A DNA stretch of 64,000 nucleotides from Plantago ovata (GCA_028274465.1 CM051456.1:125132880-125196879), one strand, 5' to 3'; counted from the first letter of the stretch, positions 1 to 13,480 are shown. The notes: generated by a model from the sequence alone, not told the origin. Numbers and translations: made by a program.

Positions 1-3000
1 ATGGTGTAACATATATGTTTATACAACACAACAATGTGTACCTCATGACTGCATCAAGGCAGAACTGCAATGCTGCTAGTCTTCTTTTGTTCCTACACCG
101 AATAGTTGATGTAAGCATTCTTCTGATCAGTGACTTCTAGTTTCAGACCATGTTCTATATCCGCAGAAGTGAGGATTTTGTTGATAAATCTTGGGAAATT
201 TTCTTATAGGTGTTTAAGCATTATTTTGAAGAATTAGAAGAGGAGTCCCTTAGAGACAATTTCGTTGTAGTGGTAAGAGAACTTTCTATTTGTTCTTTTA
301 TAAGTTGAGAATATTTATCTTGTTGGAAAATGTAAAAACTGATGAAATGTTCTTTTCAGTACGAGTTACTCGATGAGATTATGGATTTTGGTTACCCACA
401 ATATACCGAAGCAAAAATTCTCAGTGAGTTTATAAAGACTGATGCGTACAGAATGGAAGTCACTCAGAGACCTCCTATGGCTGTTACAAATGCAGTCTCA
501 TGGCGCAGCGAAGGGATACGTTACAAGAAGAATGAAGTAAATTTTTTATTTTTTCTGCTGACTTGTTCGTACTGTTTTGTCAAACTGTGGGTTAATTAGC
601 TCTGTTGGTTGTTCAGGTATTCCTTGATGTTGTCGAAAGTGTTAATATACTAGTCAATAGTAATGGCCAAATAATCAGGTCAGACGTCGTTGGGGCACTA
701 AAAATGCGCACATATTTGAGGTTTGTTCTTTGTTTCTTGTTCTACTTCTTAAGTACCTCTCTTAATACATTGGAATTACTTGGAACTTAATTTGATTTCT
801 TTGTGGAAATTGATTTGATTTCTATTCTCAAAATTTCCTATCTACATAAAGGTTGACAATGGATCTTTTGACTTAATTTGAGGACCGGCTCTGTTGTTTG
901 TGATTATCTAAATCGTTAGTTGTTTAATTCTGAGTCAAATTAAGAAAAATATCTTGCTATTAGGATATTATTTGGCATTTAGATTATTTCATATTCTTGT
1001 TATCAGACCCATTTGTAATTGCAAACCAAACTTCTGTGACTGTGAAGAGATATAAAGCCCATCTGTAGTGTCGACCACACAAACTCACACTGTGTATTGA
1101 TCTCTGCAATTTCATTTAAATCTGCATTTTGTGTTTAAAATTTCAGTTTATAAAATAATTAGGCTATTTCGTAGTATTCATGTATTGTTGATCAGAAGGC
1201 TACAGCCTAAATATATTATTTAATTGTGTATGTTTCTTCCACATTTTATTATTCTTATTCTTATTATTTTGTCTTTTTATGATCATTTTAATTTATTTTA
1301 TCATTTAATATTGAGAATGGACCCACCTCCAACTTCAGAAGCTGAATTGTGCATAAGAATTAGAGGTTTGGCCAGAAGGTCGAAATATGAATATAAGATA
1401 CATGTTATCCACTTTCTGGTACTCACTTTTGCAATAATAATAACCAAATGATTGATACTTTGTCTTATGGGTTACAGTGGTATGCCAGAATGTAAGCTTG
1501 GGCTAAACGATAGAGTGTTGTTGGAAGCACAAGGGCGAGCAACAAAGGGAAAAGCCATTGATCTGGACGATATAAAGTTTCATCAGTATGTAATTCCTCA
1601 TTCAAATTCAATTTGTAAAATGAATTTCTTGTAAAGAGAATTATAGTTGAATCATTAAGATGTGTGTGATACTGCTGGTATTTTGAGTTGGAGATTAGGA
1701 TGCTTGTGTATACTTGCATCTGTTTACATGTACGAAAGTATATCTGTGAACTCCACGACACCACTCTTTCCCACCCTCACAACCACATATACATATACTA
1801 AAATGTGCATTTTTCTCTGTATTATTATGTCTCTAATCCATGGTTGTTGGTAATCTAAGAATCTTATTTTATTTTCTATTTATAGGTGTGTGCGCTTGGC
1901 CCGATTTGAAACTGACCGGACAATATCCTTTATACCTCCAGATGGATCTTTTGATCTCATGACTTACAGGCTGAGCACTCAGGTTTTATTTTATTTCTTG
2001 GGCCTTTTATGCATGTTCTCATAGTTTCTTTGGCCAATTCTCCAATTTCAAACTACTTGGAGATAGTGTGAATCTAGTACTGCCTATGTCCCAACAGGTT
2101 CTATATGTTGGCTCATGGTTATTAAGGAGCGTTTGTGGAATACGTTTGTTTGTTAAATAATTGGTGGACCGGAGTAATAAACTATAAAGTAATTATGATA
2201 ACCTGAGTTGGGTATATTTATTTATAGGCAAGTGGTGTCCCCGAAATAAAATAATAAGAATATAATATGCCGATAAAAGATATATAGGACCTTGTTCAGA
2301 CGGACGAAAAAGGAAAACATTTAGAACCTATTGAGACGGAGGGAGTACTAAATAGTAAGATAATAAATTTTACAGTTCAGTTAATTTATTTAGTGTTATC
2401 ATAATCTCTAGATGCAAAAATGAGTATGACTCATGCTGTTTCTTTCAGGTAAAGCCTCTAATTTGGGTAGAAGCTCAGGTTGAAAGACATTCCAGGAGTC
2501 GGATAGAAATCATGGTAAAAGCTCGCAGCCAGTTTAAGGAGCGTAGGTATGTCAACTTAGTTTAAGTTAACAGCACCTATATTTAATAATGTAGCAGGGT
2601 TTATTACTTCCAATACTATGTTGCACTAGCAGTGTTTTCTGGATTTTTAACTCTGTTCCTGGATTATTCAAATTTCAGCACTGCAACAAATGTAGAAATT
2701 GAGATGCCCGTGCCACCGGATGCTACTAATCCTAATATCCGAACATCGATGGGGTCTGCTTCTTATGCCCCGGAAAATGATGCATTAGTCTGGAAAATAA
2801 AATCTTTTCCTGGTGGCAAGGTTGGATCTGGTTTGCCTGCATTGTACTTCAATTTATCTGGACATCCTTCTTTTAGAATAAGGTGCTGGATTCACATGCC
2901 TTTACATATCTTAACTTGCCTAATCCGCTTTCTTTCCATTTTAGGAATATATGCTGAGAGCAGAGTTTAGGCTTCCTAGTATAACATCCGAGGAAGCAGC

Positions 3001-3989
3001 CCCTGAAAGAAAAGCTCCCATACGAGTGAAGTTTGAAATACCATATTTCACTGTCTCAGGAATACAGGTAAAGCCCACAAACATGGTTTCCACTGTATTA
3101 TCACGGTCTCAGACACAGGCATGACAACTATAACCACCACACATGATTGATGTTACATGCAAAGAATATGAATATTCACATTTTGTCTAGAAAAGCTTGA
3201 AATAGACTTAAATTTCTCTGCATGCTGAGTAATACTAGTTGCAACGGCATTCATTAGAATTAGACCAACATGATGGGCTTAGGTTCAAATCTATAACCAT
3301 CTTATCAGTATTTTCTAAATACCAGAGGCTTATTCACTTTCTCTGCACACTTCTACCAAGTCTTCCTTGAAATCCTGGAACTTCTATCAGTATCGTGTTG
3401 AATTGTGTTTGGGGAAGCAGAAACTCTGTTCCCAACCAATGACCTCTGAAATGGGATTTGGTATTAGTTCTGGATCTTAAGCAGTCTGCTTGGGAATGAT
3501 CCATGATTCCATGGACAAAGAACGAACTAAATAAAGTAAATCTGAGGATGGGCTGATGGGGTAGGATTACTTTATTTAACTTTGATGTCATGCCGATCAA
3601 TCTACATGTCTGGACTTTATTGACACCCCTTAAGATGTTATGAATCGCGTACACTGACATGTCTTAGGTGAGAAGAATAGTTTAAGATAGTTTGACGAAG
3701 AATATCTGGGATAGTTAACTAAACTCCTGAATGCTAAGATTTCAACTGGCTGTGCTTTCTCAGTGTTATTCTCTTACTCTTAAGACTTTAAGTTCGCCCT
3801 GAGATCTTTCCTGCACAGACTAAGCATTCTGGAGCCACTTTATCATCATTAAATATCCTCTAATGATCTAATCCAAAACTCGGATTGTAGGTTCGGTACC
3901 TGAAAATCATTGAGAAGAGTGGCTACCAGGCTCTCCCATGGGTAAGATACATTACAATGGCTGGTGAATATGAGTTGAGACTTGTTTGA
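1..3989 (+). CDS. AP1M: AP-1 complex subunit mu (clathrin adaptor medium chain), 3' part
   Basis: Medium chain of the AP-1 adaptor, which selects tyrosine-motif cargo for clathrin vesicles at the trans-Golgi network/early endosome. Exons read by splice signals: <1-110, 210-272, 360-536, 617-720, 1478-1585, 1886-1982, 2449-2546, 2679-2820, 2945-3067, 3891-3989; phases match at every junction and the stop is TGA at 3987-3989. About 372 residues are present; family members are about 428, so roughly the first 55 residues (start of the longin-like domain) lie upstream of the window. Recognisable segments are SRQNCNAASLL, YELLDEIMDFGYPQYTEA, the hinge ending KKNEVFLDV, then the mu-homology domain with SGMPECKLGLNDR, RLARFETDRTISFIPPDG, WVEAQVERHSRSR, KAPIRVKFEIPYFTVSGIQ and the C-terminal WVRYITMAGEYELRLV. 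The last intron (3068-3890) is long and holds no recognised gene. No disruption seen. Paralogue number (AP1M1 or AP1M2) cannot be decided. Confidence 0.95.
2331..2347. mobile_element. Stowaway-type MITE terminus in AP1M intron
   Basis: The stretch GAGACGGAGGGAGTA followed by a further TA matches the terminal inverted repeat of Stowaway (Tc1/mariner) MITEs read inward. A clear partner terminus upstream was not found in the intron (1983-2448), so this is probably one end of a decayed copy. Confidence 0.45.
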
Positions 3990-4324
3990 GTGCTCGATCA
4001 AATAGTTAGCATATCATTACCCATCATCATGGTTGAGGCGGGGATGCATACACCCGAGGGAAACCATTTCACCCTGATCGAAGAGTTGTACGGCAGAGCA
4101 AATCATTTGAGGCTGGTTGTGTTGTTTCTTGTTGCTGATTGTATCATGGGATCACAGTATTCATTTGCCTTATTTGTTACGAAAATGAAGTTTTGGATTT
4201 TTGTTTCAACATATTTTGTACAAAATGCTGATATTGTTCGCTTATTTCCAGATTATTTTTTTATTGTGAAATTGCTTTATTGGAATCACCTTTATGAATT
4301 CTGGCTTCCCGGGGGTCTCGGCTC

Positions 4325-4505
4325 TTTTTTTTTATTTTCGATTTATACTGGTATCCGCTTTGGCGACTAATACAGTCAAGCACTGTCGGACCCTTTTTGT
4401 GGGAGTGGCTCTCCCAGCGGTGTTTTTTACAACCACAAGACTCGAAGCCGAGACCTTGCTTAAGTGAGCTCAAGTCCCTTACCACTTGAGCCAACAACCG
4501 TTGGT
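4325..4505 (-). mobile_element. tRNA-derived SINE
   Basis: On the minus strand a tRNA-like head carries a box A-like TTGGCTCAAGTGGTAAGG (about 4493-4476) and a box B-like GGTCTCGGCTTCGAGTC (4455-4439). It is followed by about 110 nt of body and an A-rich tail (T run at 4325-4333 on the plus strand). This order (pol III boxes, body, A-tail) is that of a plant SINE. Target-site duplications were not identified and the exact 5' end is approximate. It lies just downstream of the AP1M stop, possibly near the end of its transcript. Confidence 0.6.
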
Positions 4506-4772
4506 CTTTTGTTTGTTCCTTTCTAAAGGTTATGTTATGTTCGGAAAAACTTTCATCTGAACTGAATTTACTAGTAATAAGATTTCCACTTTCGTTATTA
4601 TAAGTTAAGTTCAAATATTATTTTTAGATAGGGTTTAAACGTCATACCATTTTACTAATATTGTACATTTATTTGTAATTATAAAAAATTATGTTACTTT
4701 ACAAATATTACAAGTAAATTACAAACTTATTAAATTCATACAAAGTACCACGAATAATTGTCTAATAAATTT

Positions 4773-5345
4773 ATTTTTTTATTTTTTTGAAAATCCAAAT
4801 TTCATTTATAAAACGATAAATAGTTCACGATATATTACAGACCCAACATACGAAATTAAAGCTTCACAAAACGAGTAGTAGGTTTGAACTCAGACGATAA
4901 AACTACATTAAGCCACAATGGGCACTCATCGCACACAAAGTGATTCGTGCTCAAGATTGGGGATGTTCTTCCAAAAGTTAATTTCTTGCTTCAATGGGTA
5001 TATGGTCAACAGCCTTGTTCGACTCTCTATATACAAAGATGACTCTTACTTGCTCCAATTGTTAAAGTAGCTCAAGTGCCTCCTCCAAAATAGTTTGTGA
5101 GTGCATCCCAAGTGCCTCCCTCCTGGATAAAGAAGAAATGACAAGTTTAGAGTCAGATTGGATAATCAAAGTTTTACAGTTTAGGGGGAGGCAGAGTTTA
5201 ATGCCTAAAAGCTAGATTATGGTCAATCTTTCCTAAGAAAGTAGCACTAGCTCTGATAAGCTGTCCATTATTATTTCTCAGGATACAGCCTGCACCTGCA
5301 TTCCCCAAACAGGCATCAGCTGAACCATCTACATTTAAGCATTAA
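4773..5345 (-). mobile_element. Decayed LINE 3' end with RNase H fragment
   Basis: Read on the minus strand, the 5' part translates to LNVDGSADACLGNAGAGC followed by ILRNNNGQLIRASATFLG. This matches the first strand of the RNase H (RVT_3-type) domain found in plant non-LTR retrotransposons, including the catalytic VDGS aspartate. Several stops and frameshifts follow, then a run resembling the LINE tail (AATGAAATTTGG) and an A-rich end at 4773-4797. It is a dead 5'-truncated copy. No flanking duplication was recognised. Confidence 0.6.
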
Positions 5346-5500
5346 ATTTTTTTTGGGGGGAGGGGAGGGTTGTGGGCTGCCAAATACAAACTCTCAAAAA
5401 AACAACACTCTAAAATACAAATTTCAATATGGAACGAACGAATGGTCAATTATGATTATAGGATATCCTAGGTGAGGCTTAATGTGCCTCGCCCTTCAGC

Positions 5501-5915
5501 TAGGGCTGTAATGGAGCCGAGTTGAGTTGAGTTTTGGCTCGGCTCGACTCGAACTCGAATTTTAGCACTCGGCTCGAGCTCAACTTCAATCGAGTTTCAG
5601 CTCTTGCACTCGAGTTCGAGCTCGACACATATTTTTCTTATTCGAGCTCAACTCGCGAGCTCAAATAAGAAATATTTTTTTAAATATATATTTAAAATGA
5701 AAAATATAAATAAAATATATAAAACAAATAATATTTTTTTCGAGCGGCTCGTCAAGCTTTCGAGCCGAATTTTTCAATATTCGAGCTCGACTCGATAAAC
5801 TAAACGAGCTAGATATTTTGCTCGAACTCAAACTCAAATAATCGAGTTTCGAGCTGAGCTTTTTTCGATCCGAACTCGAGCAGCTCGAAAAAAGCTCGAC
5901 TCGGTTACAACCCTA
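5501..5915. mobile_element. hAT-type MITE, 415 bp, with 8-bp target duplication
   Basis: Terminal inverted repeats TAGGGCTGTAATGGAGCCGA (left) and, reverse-complemented, TAGGGTTGTAACCGAGTCGA (right). The element is flanked by CCTTCAGC (5493-5500) and CCTTCAAC (5916-5923), an 8-bp target duplication with one mismatch, as expected for hAT elements. The interior is full of short AGCTCGAG/CGAGCTC motifs that can self-pair. It has no coding capacity. Confidence 0.8.
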
Positions 5916-5923
5916 CCTTCAAC

Positions 5924-6673
5924 GCATTAGGCCACCCCCGGGGCAGACCAAACCGCTACAGTGTGCCATGCATATAGGATGCTGTGGGCCCGTGGTGAGT
6001 GGAAGGTAAATGCAACAGAACAAAGAAAAGGTATTAGGTTGTTCTTGATTCATCATAGAACAAGACATTATATGATATATATGTCAGTCTGTTAAACATT
6101 CCTTTCTTTGCCTAGCTATTATCTATACAGGCTTTATTACAGATATTCAAAGATCCAAGTCTGCTTCTCTTTTTATGGTAACCTGCATTCCTTCAGATAA
6201 TCACCAACAGACAGGGGGAAATAATACCAGACAATATTGCTACATCTATTTTGAAGACAAACTTTATATCCAATAAAAATGATGCCATAGAATGAGAATC
6301 TGTTGTTTCCATATTAATCTTTATTTTTTGTCTGCCTCTAAAGCCTAATACATACATATAGCCGAACTAAAGAAGGCTATAGCACAAGAAACGCAACAGT
6401 ATGCGACTGATTCCAAATCCTTTCGCCTCACATGTCTAATACACTGAATTCGGAAAATACCTAAAAACTACATGTATTACTAGAACATCACATTGCTTGA
6501 TCGGATAGATGATGTCATGTACAAGTGAGGCTCAGCTGCACATATTCACATTTATTTCCAGTTTGCCGGCCCACGCCCCAGTAGCAGAGACAGCGAAGCA
6601 AGCTGGCAGCCTCCATTAGTTCTTTAATCTCTTCCATTTGAGGTGTAAATATGAGATTTACATTAAGCTATAG
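5924..6673. other. Intergenic between convergent genes
   Basis: No gene, RNA or repeat recognised. The part nearest 6673 is presumably 3' UTR of the lipase-like gene. AP1M and the lipase-like gene converge on this region. Confidence 0.5.
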
Positions 6674-9600
6674 CTATTGAAGAACATGATTTGGCATTGT
6701 CGGAATACTCTTCCTGAACGCGTGTTTTCTACAGCGTTCAAAAATGCTATCATATATCAAATCGAATTGAACACCAGCTCTCTCGCGGTTCACAATGAAC
6801 AGAATGTGATCTCCCTCGACAATCTTGTAATACCTGCATCAATCATACACATTTTAGAACTCTAGAACTGTGATGGCTGATATTCTGGATCTTGTACAGT
6901 TCGTTTTCCAATATGCTAAAATGAGCAAATGTCGACACAAACTTCCCCATGAGATAGTTTTTATAATAACAGGAGACTATGGTCACCAGTTTGTAAATTT
7001 TTTCTTTCGTTTTAACCAACTAGTTTGTAACGTTGTTTGTGCATAACAAACCATATTCTTATGAAATACAGTAAATTACTAGGAAAGCAGACGAAAGGGA
7101 AATAAAAGGACATCAATGGCAACAAGTACAACATACCAGATGCCTGGCTGTAGTGGCTGGCACTCTGCATCATTTACAACAAAATGACTTGGGTGCTCAA
7201 CTGGTAAACGAGGATGTGTCATAGATATGGTGTTGAGTGCTCCATCATTATCCCACCAATCTTCATCCCTGATTCATACAAACAAACTTAGGGCGAATAT
7301 ATTACACTTACACAGCCAGGTTCAGGATATATGGCTTCCAATTCATACATCCTACGAAGTACTTGCAGTGTATCTTATAGGATTATGATCCTGCACACAG
7401 GCCGGTAACTATACGCCTAGACCTGTGTTTACTTAAGCATGCACCCATTTTTTTCCTTAATTTAAATTCTGTTCACAATTAATTCCTCTTATTTCACGAA
7501 ATCTTACAATTTGGGGGGCATATCTAATTATAGAAACCAGGGAGCGCCATGCAGAGCAGGTCTCTGAACACCTACTATGTAAGTTTGGTAGCCTAACCTT
7601 TATGCTACCAGAACTAGTATCTATAAATTGCCATACAAATTCAAACACCAACTACTAAGTAGGACTAACCTGTAGCCCTTATAAGGGGGAGTGACATCTG
7701 GGGGATGTCTCCACAGGCTCATTTGCAGCACTCTGATGAACAGCAAAGGGTGGATTCCAAAAATACCCGACGGAACTGTGAACCCCATTACTTTTCTCGT
7801 ACGTTTGGTAGCATAACTGAAGTAGTATGTATCAGGAAAAGTTTGTATGTGGCTGTTCAAAGCGATAGAACCTTGTAGCGTGAGATCAGGAAGAATCCAG
7901 TCTCCTGACGCAAATGGACCACTCTTCCCCATGAGGCAATTCACAAGACCCCAAATGCCAATTTTTCTCCAAGACATATTGAAATGGTCAAAACCAAAGT
8001 TGTAATAGGACTTAAGCCATGGGATATCAAACCAGTCGTACAGAATTACACCAATGCGTAACCATTGGAGGAGACAGATGGACTTCAAAGACTTCCCATC
8101 TTCAGGCCTGTCAATAATAAGCATTACTATCATATATGAATATAGAAAAAGTTGGAAACAATACGTCTCAAAGTTTATAATGGTGGAAAATGTTGAAGAC
8201 AGCCAGTAGGTGAAATTGTCAATCAAGTTTTTGTTGTGCATTTGGGTATGAACTTATAATAGTAAGGAGAGATAAGTAGATAGTACTTGCCAAATCATTT
8301 TAGTTCAGTAAATCAAGATCAATCAACCAATTTCCGAACAGGGTGACATAACTAAATACAGTAAAAGAGATCTTTGTAGAATATTAGCAAGGGACATAAA
8401 TGTTCCAAGCAATGACCCCCACTGGCAAAGCTTCATTCAACTGAAGAACTTAACCAATAGTAAAAGAACTTAAACCCAGTTAAACTCTAAATTCCATAGC
8501 AACAATAGACCTTTGATTCTTGGTATGCTTCAGTAAGAAGACAAGAGATGGCATAATGATCTATAAGACTATAAAGATGAGCTATATAAAACAGTGAAGA
8601 ATTATTTGACATTAAGAAATAGAGAACTTACTGCATTCCATCCAAATAGGTCCTTGTAGTACCATTGAATGCTCCAGACAATGCCGTTATGCTCAACACC
8701 CAGTTCGGTGAAGTATTCTCATGTCCTTGGAACGCCTGCATAATGTAAAAGCTTATCATTTACTACTTCAAAATCTTTGCTGATTTCATCACTAGTTTCA
8801 AATTTTTTAAAGAACTTGTTTAGCTAATTTACAAGGAAGGAGAAGGTGAATAGAACTTGCCTTATCAGCAAGCATTTGTTGCAAGACACGCACAACCTGA
8901 GCTCCAGCCGAATGCCCTACAAAGTGAATTGGGTGATCCTCATCCCACTCAGGGTAATTCCCTGCAATCCCATTCATTTTAACCATGAATGACCAACTAC
9001 TCAAAAGGTGAAGACAGGAATGCAGATTAACAAACCACTAAAACACCCTACCTGTTTCATAAACTCTCCCAAACCGAGAATGTCCACAAGCGTTGCTATG
9101 TTCCTCTCCGTAATCGACTCTCCCTCCTTTCAGGTAATAGAACAACTCTCTAGCCCTGATCCATCAACCCCATGACAATCCACAAAAAATTAAAATCAAT
9201 CCCAAATGACATCAGAAACCAGTAAAAGAAAAGTGATTAACATTACAAACCTATCATATATGCTAGTCAATGAGCCTAAATCAGGCACAAGCACCCTGTC
9301 ATCCTTCTTCTCCGCTCCACCGAAATACGATAAACCTCCTAATCTCTACAAAACACACATATAATAAATGAATACAAGATCGCTGTAAATGCAATACACC
9401 ATAAGCAACCTAATTATTTTTTGGTTTTGATTTAATATTTAGTACTATTATTTAAGAAATGTAAACAATCTAAAAATAACATACCCCTTTCCCAAAACCG
9501 AAGATACCATGAACCAGAACAATGGGGGGCAAATCATCAGAAGAAGTAGTGGTCTTCCTGAAATCATCACCTCTCAACTCATCCGCCAAATTAGGCTTAG

Positions 9601-9763
9601 CACACAAATCGCTGAGCGCCTGTGAGAGATCACCAGCTATGGCCGTGCTGAATATGTAAAATCCATACAGCATATGAACCATAGAACTCACGAAAAGCTC
9701 CACCAACTGCAACGCCGTGATCCACATTCTCTTCATTTGCATCAATCTCAGCTTATGAATCAT
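6674..9763 (-). CDS. Alpha/beta-hydrolase superfamily lipase-like protein
   Basis: Probable esterase/lipase of the plant family related to bacterial (staphylococcal-type) lipases; substrate unknown. Eight exons on the minus strand: 9763-9485, 9345-9251, 9155-9052, 8961-8861, 8735-8632, 8107-7670, 7268-7137, 6833-6674, giving 470 residues with all phases consistent. The N-terminus holds a hydrophobic stretch (LVELFVSSMVHMLYGFYIF), probably a membrane anchor or signal. Then come the oxyanion-type PPIVLVHGIFGFGKG (about residues 80-93) and the nucleophile elbow HFVGHSAGAQVV with Ser about residue 177. Downstream blocks are LSGAFNGTTRTYLDGMQ, FGFDHFNMSW, SYATKRTRK and the C-terminal EGDHILFIVNRERAGVQFD, whose His is a candidate catalytic residue. 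The start at 9763 gives MIHKLRLMQ; an in-frame ATG at 9775 is an alternative. The intron between exons 4 and 5 has a GC donor (AAG|GCAAGT). No disruption seen. Confidence 0.88.
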
Positions 9764-10240
9764 AATAACAAACACAAATTCAACAAAAAAATAAAATCAC
9801 AATAAACAAACAAATCACTCTCGAGCCTTCTCCCAAGACAAACTCAGAGAAGGCTCTAAGCGCTCGCTGTTGATTTTCAACCCAAACTGAGAAGAATCAG
9901 TACAAAGCAATTGCTGTTTATCTCACACGAAGCTGATTCAGAGGAGAAATGGGGAAGAGAAATTTGAAGAGGAGAGACCTATTACCACAGGAGAGAAAAT
10001 GGTGTTTGTGTTTTGTTGGTCATCCAATTTGTAGAGGAAGAGAGGTGAACAATATTTTTCTCATTGTCTCTCTCTTTTTTTTTTCTTTCTTTTTAATTTA
10101 ATAAAATATTAATATTGGTGGGAATTCGTGACAGGTGGCATGTTTCTCAGAGATTTTCACACACGTTTGGGACCCGCATATTTTTTATTTTGACGGAGTT
10201 GGTTATAACTTGTATTAACAAGAACGAGGAGATATTTAGG

Positions 10241-10246
10241 CACGTG
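10241..10246. promoter_or_regulatory. CACGTG G-box upstream of lipase-like gene
   Basis: A perfect CACGTG core about 480 bp upstream of the proposed start codon. G-boxes bind bZIP and bHLH factors in plants. A single hexamer is weak evidence for function. Confidence 0.25.
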
Positions 10247-10499
10247 TTTTGTGGATAATACAAGAGATTAAGGGGTGATTATTCCTATAATTGGAGAATC
10301 TTAGAAATGCCTTTTCTTCCTTTTTCTTAGAGGTGGTCTCCTTATTATATTATATTGACTTTGGTGTAACTTTTAACATGTGCTGGTTGGATTGTTGTGG
10401 AATTGCATTGACGAATTTAGAAATTGAAGTTGGAGATTAGAATTAGATATATGATACTACGTTTTTATTTCTTGTTGATTGTTTTGTTAAACAAAACTT

Positions 10500-13480
10500 G
10501 ACGTAAGTGGATTAGTTCGATTTACTTACGTATTTAATAATATAAAAATTAAAACTAATCAATTCAGCGACTTCTTCATTACATACCTATATCTAAGTTT
10601 GTTCTCATCTAAGTTTGTTCTCTTCGTCTGAACATTACTCAACAGAACAAAATTGATTTGAACTGAACTTACTTGTAATATAAAAATAACTAATTAAATT
10701 TGAACCGAACTAATATATGAAATGAGTTGAAGTGTTTTTGTGATTAAAAAAAAAGAACAAAATCTTAGATTTCGTTATTTTCAGACTAAAGTTCAATTCA
10801 GTTCACTTTAAATTCATTTAATTTTCTTTAATATTATAAATAAATTAAAATTTAATTAGTTCAATTATATTAAATTCGTAACAATCTTTCTTTCGAATTT
10901 TCGAATGTATCATGTTGTCAAAATGTGTATTGAGAAAAAAGAAAAATGATGGATATAGGAGGATAGCTATTTGGGTGGGGAAAGAAACCCGAGATATACG
11001 GGGACATGATAATAATCCTAAAAATGGGGAGTTTAAGTGGGAGGAGTAAAGTATTTTCAAAATTAGTTCTGATTGGAGAATAAAGAAAGAAAAAGAAAAA
11101 GGTGAGATTCTAGAGGATTCTGGTGATAGCTGGAATTGAGCTGGACGGTTAATTGAATTTATGCGGCGTCAAAACAACCAACCAACCGGTGGCCAACTCC
11201 CCTCTGTCACGAATCATTTTCCTCTTATCCATAATTAATTGATTAATCATCATAAATTCATAATCTTAACTTGTTTTTGCTTTCCCAAATGGTCATCTCA
11301 CGCGCTAGCTTGCATATGTGCGGAAACTTTCTTGCCAATTCTAGGAAATTGGTTTACCTTCATGTTAATCGAGTAGAATCGAGTACTACTATCGAATTTG
11401 ACTCCAGTTTGAATTAACACTCGACTCATTTTAAAGACGGGATTTAGACTCGAGTTTAAATTATTCTTTCTTACTCTAGCTCAACTTGTTTGATTCAAAT
11501 AAGTTCGAACTGAGTTTGAATCGAGTTCGAGCACTAATGGTGATAGAACACGTGAAAGTAAAATAAATAATCTATTATCACGAGCTTTATCGAGCTTATA
11601 ATGGTATGGATATGTGATATGCTATGTGTCTTACCGAGCCTATCGAGTATCACCTAGCTCAACTCGTTAATAAGACGAGTTAAAAAAAGAGACTCAAGTC
11701 CGATTTGAAATCTTTATTGAGTGAGTCAAACTCGAACCTTAATGGGTCTAGTTGAGCCAAACTCTTGATAAGATCGACTCGTATAACAATACTATTTACT
11801 TCCTACCATCCTCAGATTCTTTGAAAATTATGAAACCACTCAAAAAGTTCAAAGGAACTAGGGAAAGTTTATATAGCTCCACCACACTTCCTGAGTGTTA
11901 TATGACTTTATTTGATTTATCTGAAATATTCTAAAATGATTTGAATTGAACTTAATAAATATGAATTAAATGAACTGAATTTACTTGAATTAAACTAAAT
12001 CTAATATAATTAAATTTAAGGTGAAATGAACATAGTCTAGGTATATAGTAGTAGTAAGAGCTATAGGTCACATAATTCGCAAGACTCATGCCACTCTCTT
12101 TGCCCCAAGTGCAAATTTGGGCTATGGGAGTAGAATTTGTGCTCTAGTAAGAAGTTTTAATAATTCACAAACTAAAATAAATTAATTCGCGTGACTTACT
12201 TTCTGTGTGGACAATTCTTGGCTTAAACTCATTGATAAAGAATAAATTTTGGTTTATAGTGCTAAAATCATTGATCTGGAATAGTAAGAGGAATCAAACA
12301 CCAAGAGGAACAATCACAAAGAGGAATCAGTATAGGAAGACCGGAAAAGGGATGAAAGTGTTGTTGGCAAAACTTGAAAAGATGCAAACAAACGCTACGA
12401 AAATAAAAGTGCAAGTCGTGCAGAGCACTGTCCTAAAGGATTATTCGCCTAACGGTCGAATATCCTCCCAGGATTAAATGCACTCTTCGGTTAAAACCGG
12501 TATCAATGACTAGTAGAAATGAAATTGTTTAGCCCAAGTGCTTCGAACAAAATAAAAGATTGTAGGGTCTAGAATAGAAAGGTTTTGTTGGCTTGGAACA
12601 TTGAAAAAAGTTCTGCACCCAGATGCGGAAGTAACCAAATATATACCGTACTGGTCTCCCATGTTCAGAACTAATCAACAAATCCAACTAAATTAGCTTA
12701 ATTTTAGGAAGCAAAGTTAGACCACTATGTACTAAAAATAGGACTTGAATGAGTATAACCAATCAGCAGCAAAACCAAGTTCATAATTACAAAGTGTGCT
12801 AAATTTAATTTATAGAAATATTTAATACAAAATTCCAACAAGTGTAAGAGGTTTGGCTCCGTCCAAACAACTTCTTAAATGGTACGGAGGTATATGCAAT
12901 TAACCCAATTAGTACTCCCTTCATCTTTTAATCTTTTAATATGTGACGTTTTGGAGATTTCAAGATTTGGAATTTACCCAATAGTATATGAGCTTACGTG
13001 ATCCACACTCGCGGGAAAGAGTTGCTGTTTGATTTAGTGCTTCATAGCTCCCCACTCTCATCTCATTGCAGAGCACATGCAGCTGCAAACAGTTGGAAAC
13101 TTGTCAGGTGAATTAGTGAATATTTATACTCCAGAACAGTCAGTTTTGATAAAGAATTTTCCTCCATTAAAATACTTTATTCCTTAGCTGAGTCACCTCT
13201 ATTTCCGTCGACAATAGGGGCCAAATAATTTAAAAATAAAGGCCAAATCATATACGGAGTACTCCGTAGTACCTTGAAGGTTCATCAGTGAAATATGGAG
13301 TATTGTTTACATGAGTTAAGTAGAAACGATGGATTTTTTATTTTTTTTAGTAATAGAAGCTAAAAGTTAATTAGTCAAACGTCAGATATTTAGTCAATTT
13401 GGGACATCTGGTTGAATATTTCTACTTTGGTTTCTTTAAAAGTTTTACAAACTAAAAGATACAACTTACAAGCGATTTGA
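10500..13480. repeat. AT-rich intergenic DNA with degenerate repeats
   Basis: No gene recognised. It contains AACTGAACTT-like minisatellite patches (about 10625-10860 and 11935-12010). At about 11370-11760 there is a diverged stretch rich in CGAGTTTGAA / ACTCGAAC motifs resembling the interior of the hAT MITE at 5501, without recognisable ends. Short open frames here have no recognisable protein similarity. Confidence 0.4.

Noticed and set aside
3334..3660. 108-codon minus-strand open frame inside the last AP1M intron
   Set aside because: No recognisable domain; it lies wholly in an intron. Possibly a retroelement relic but not supportable.
12205..12477. 90-codon open frame in the intergenic region
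   Set aside because: Lys/Asn/Thr-rich AT-driven composition, no recognisable motif, no splice or promoter context.
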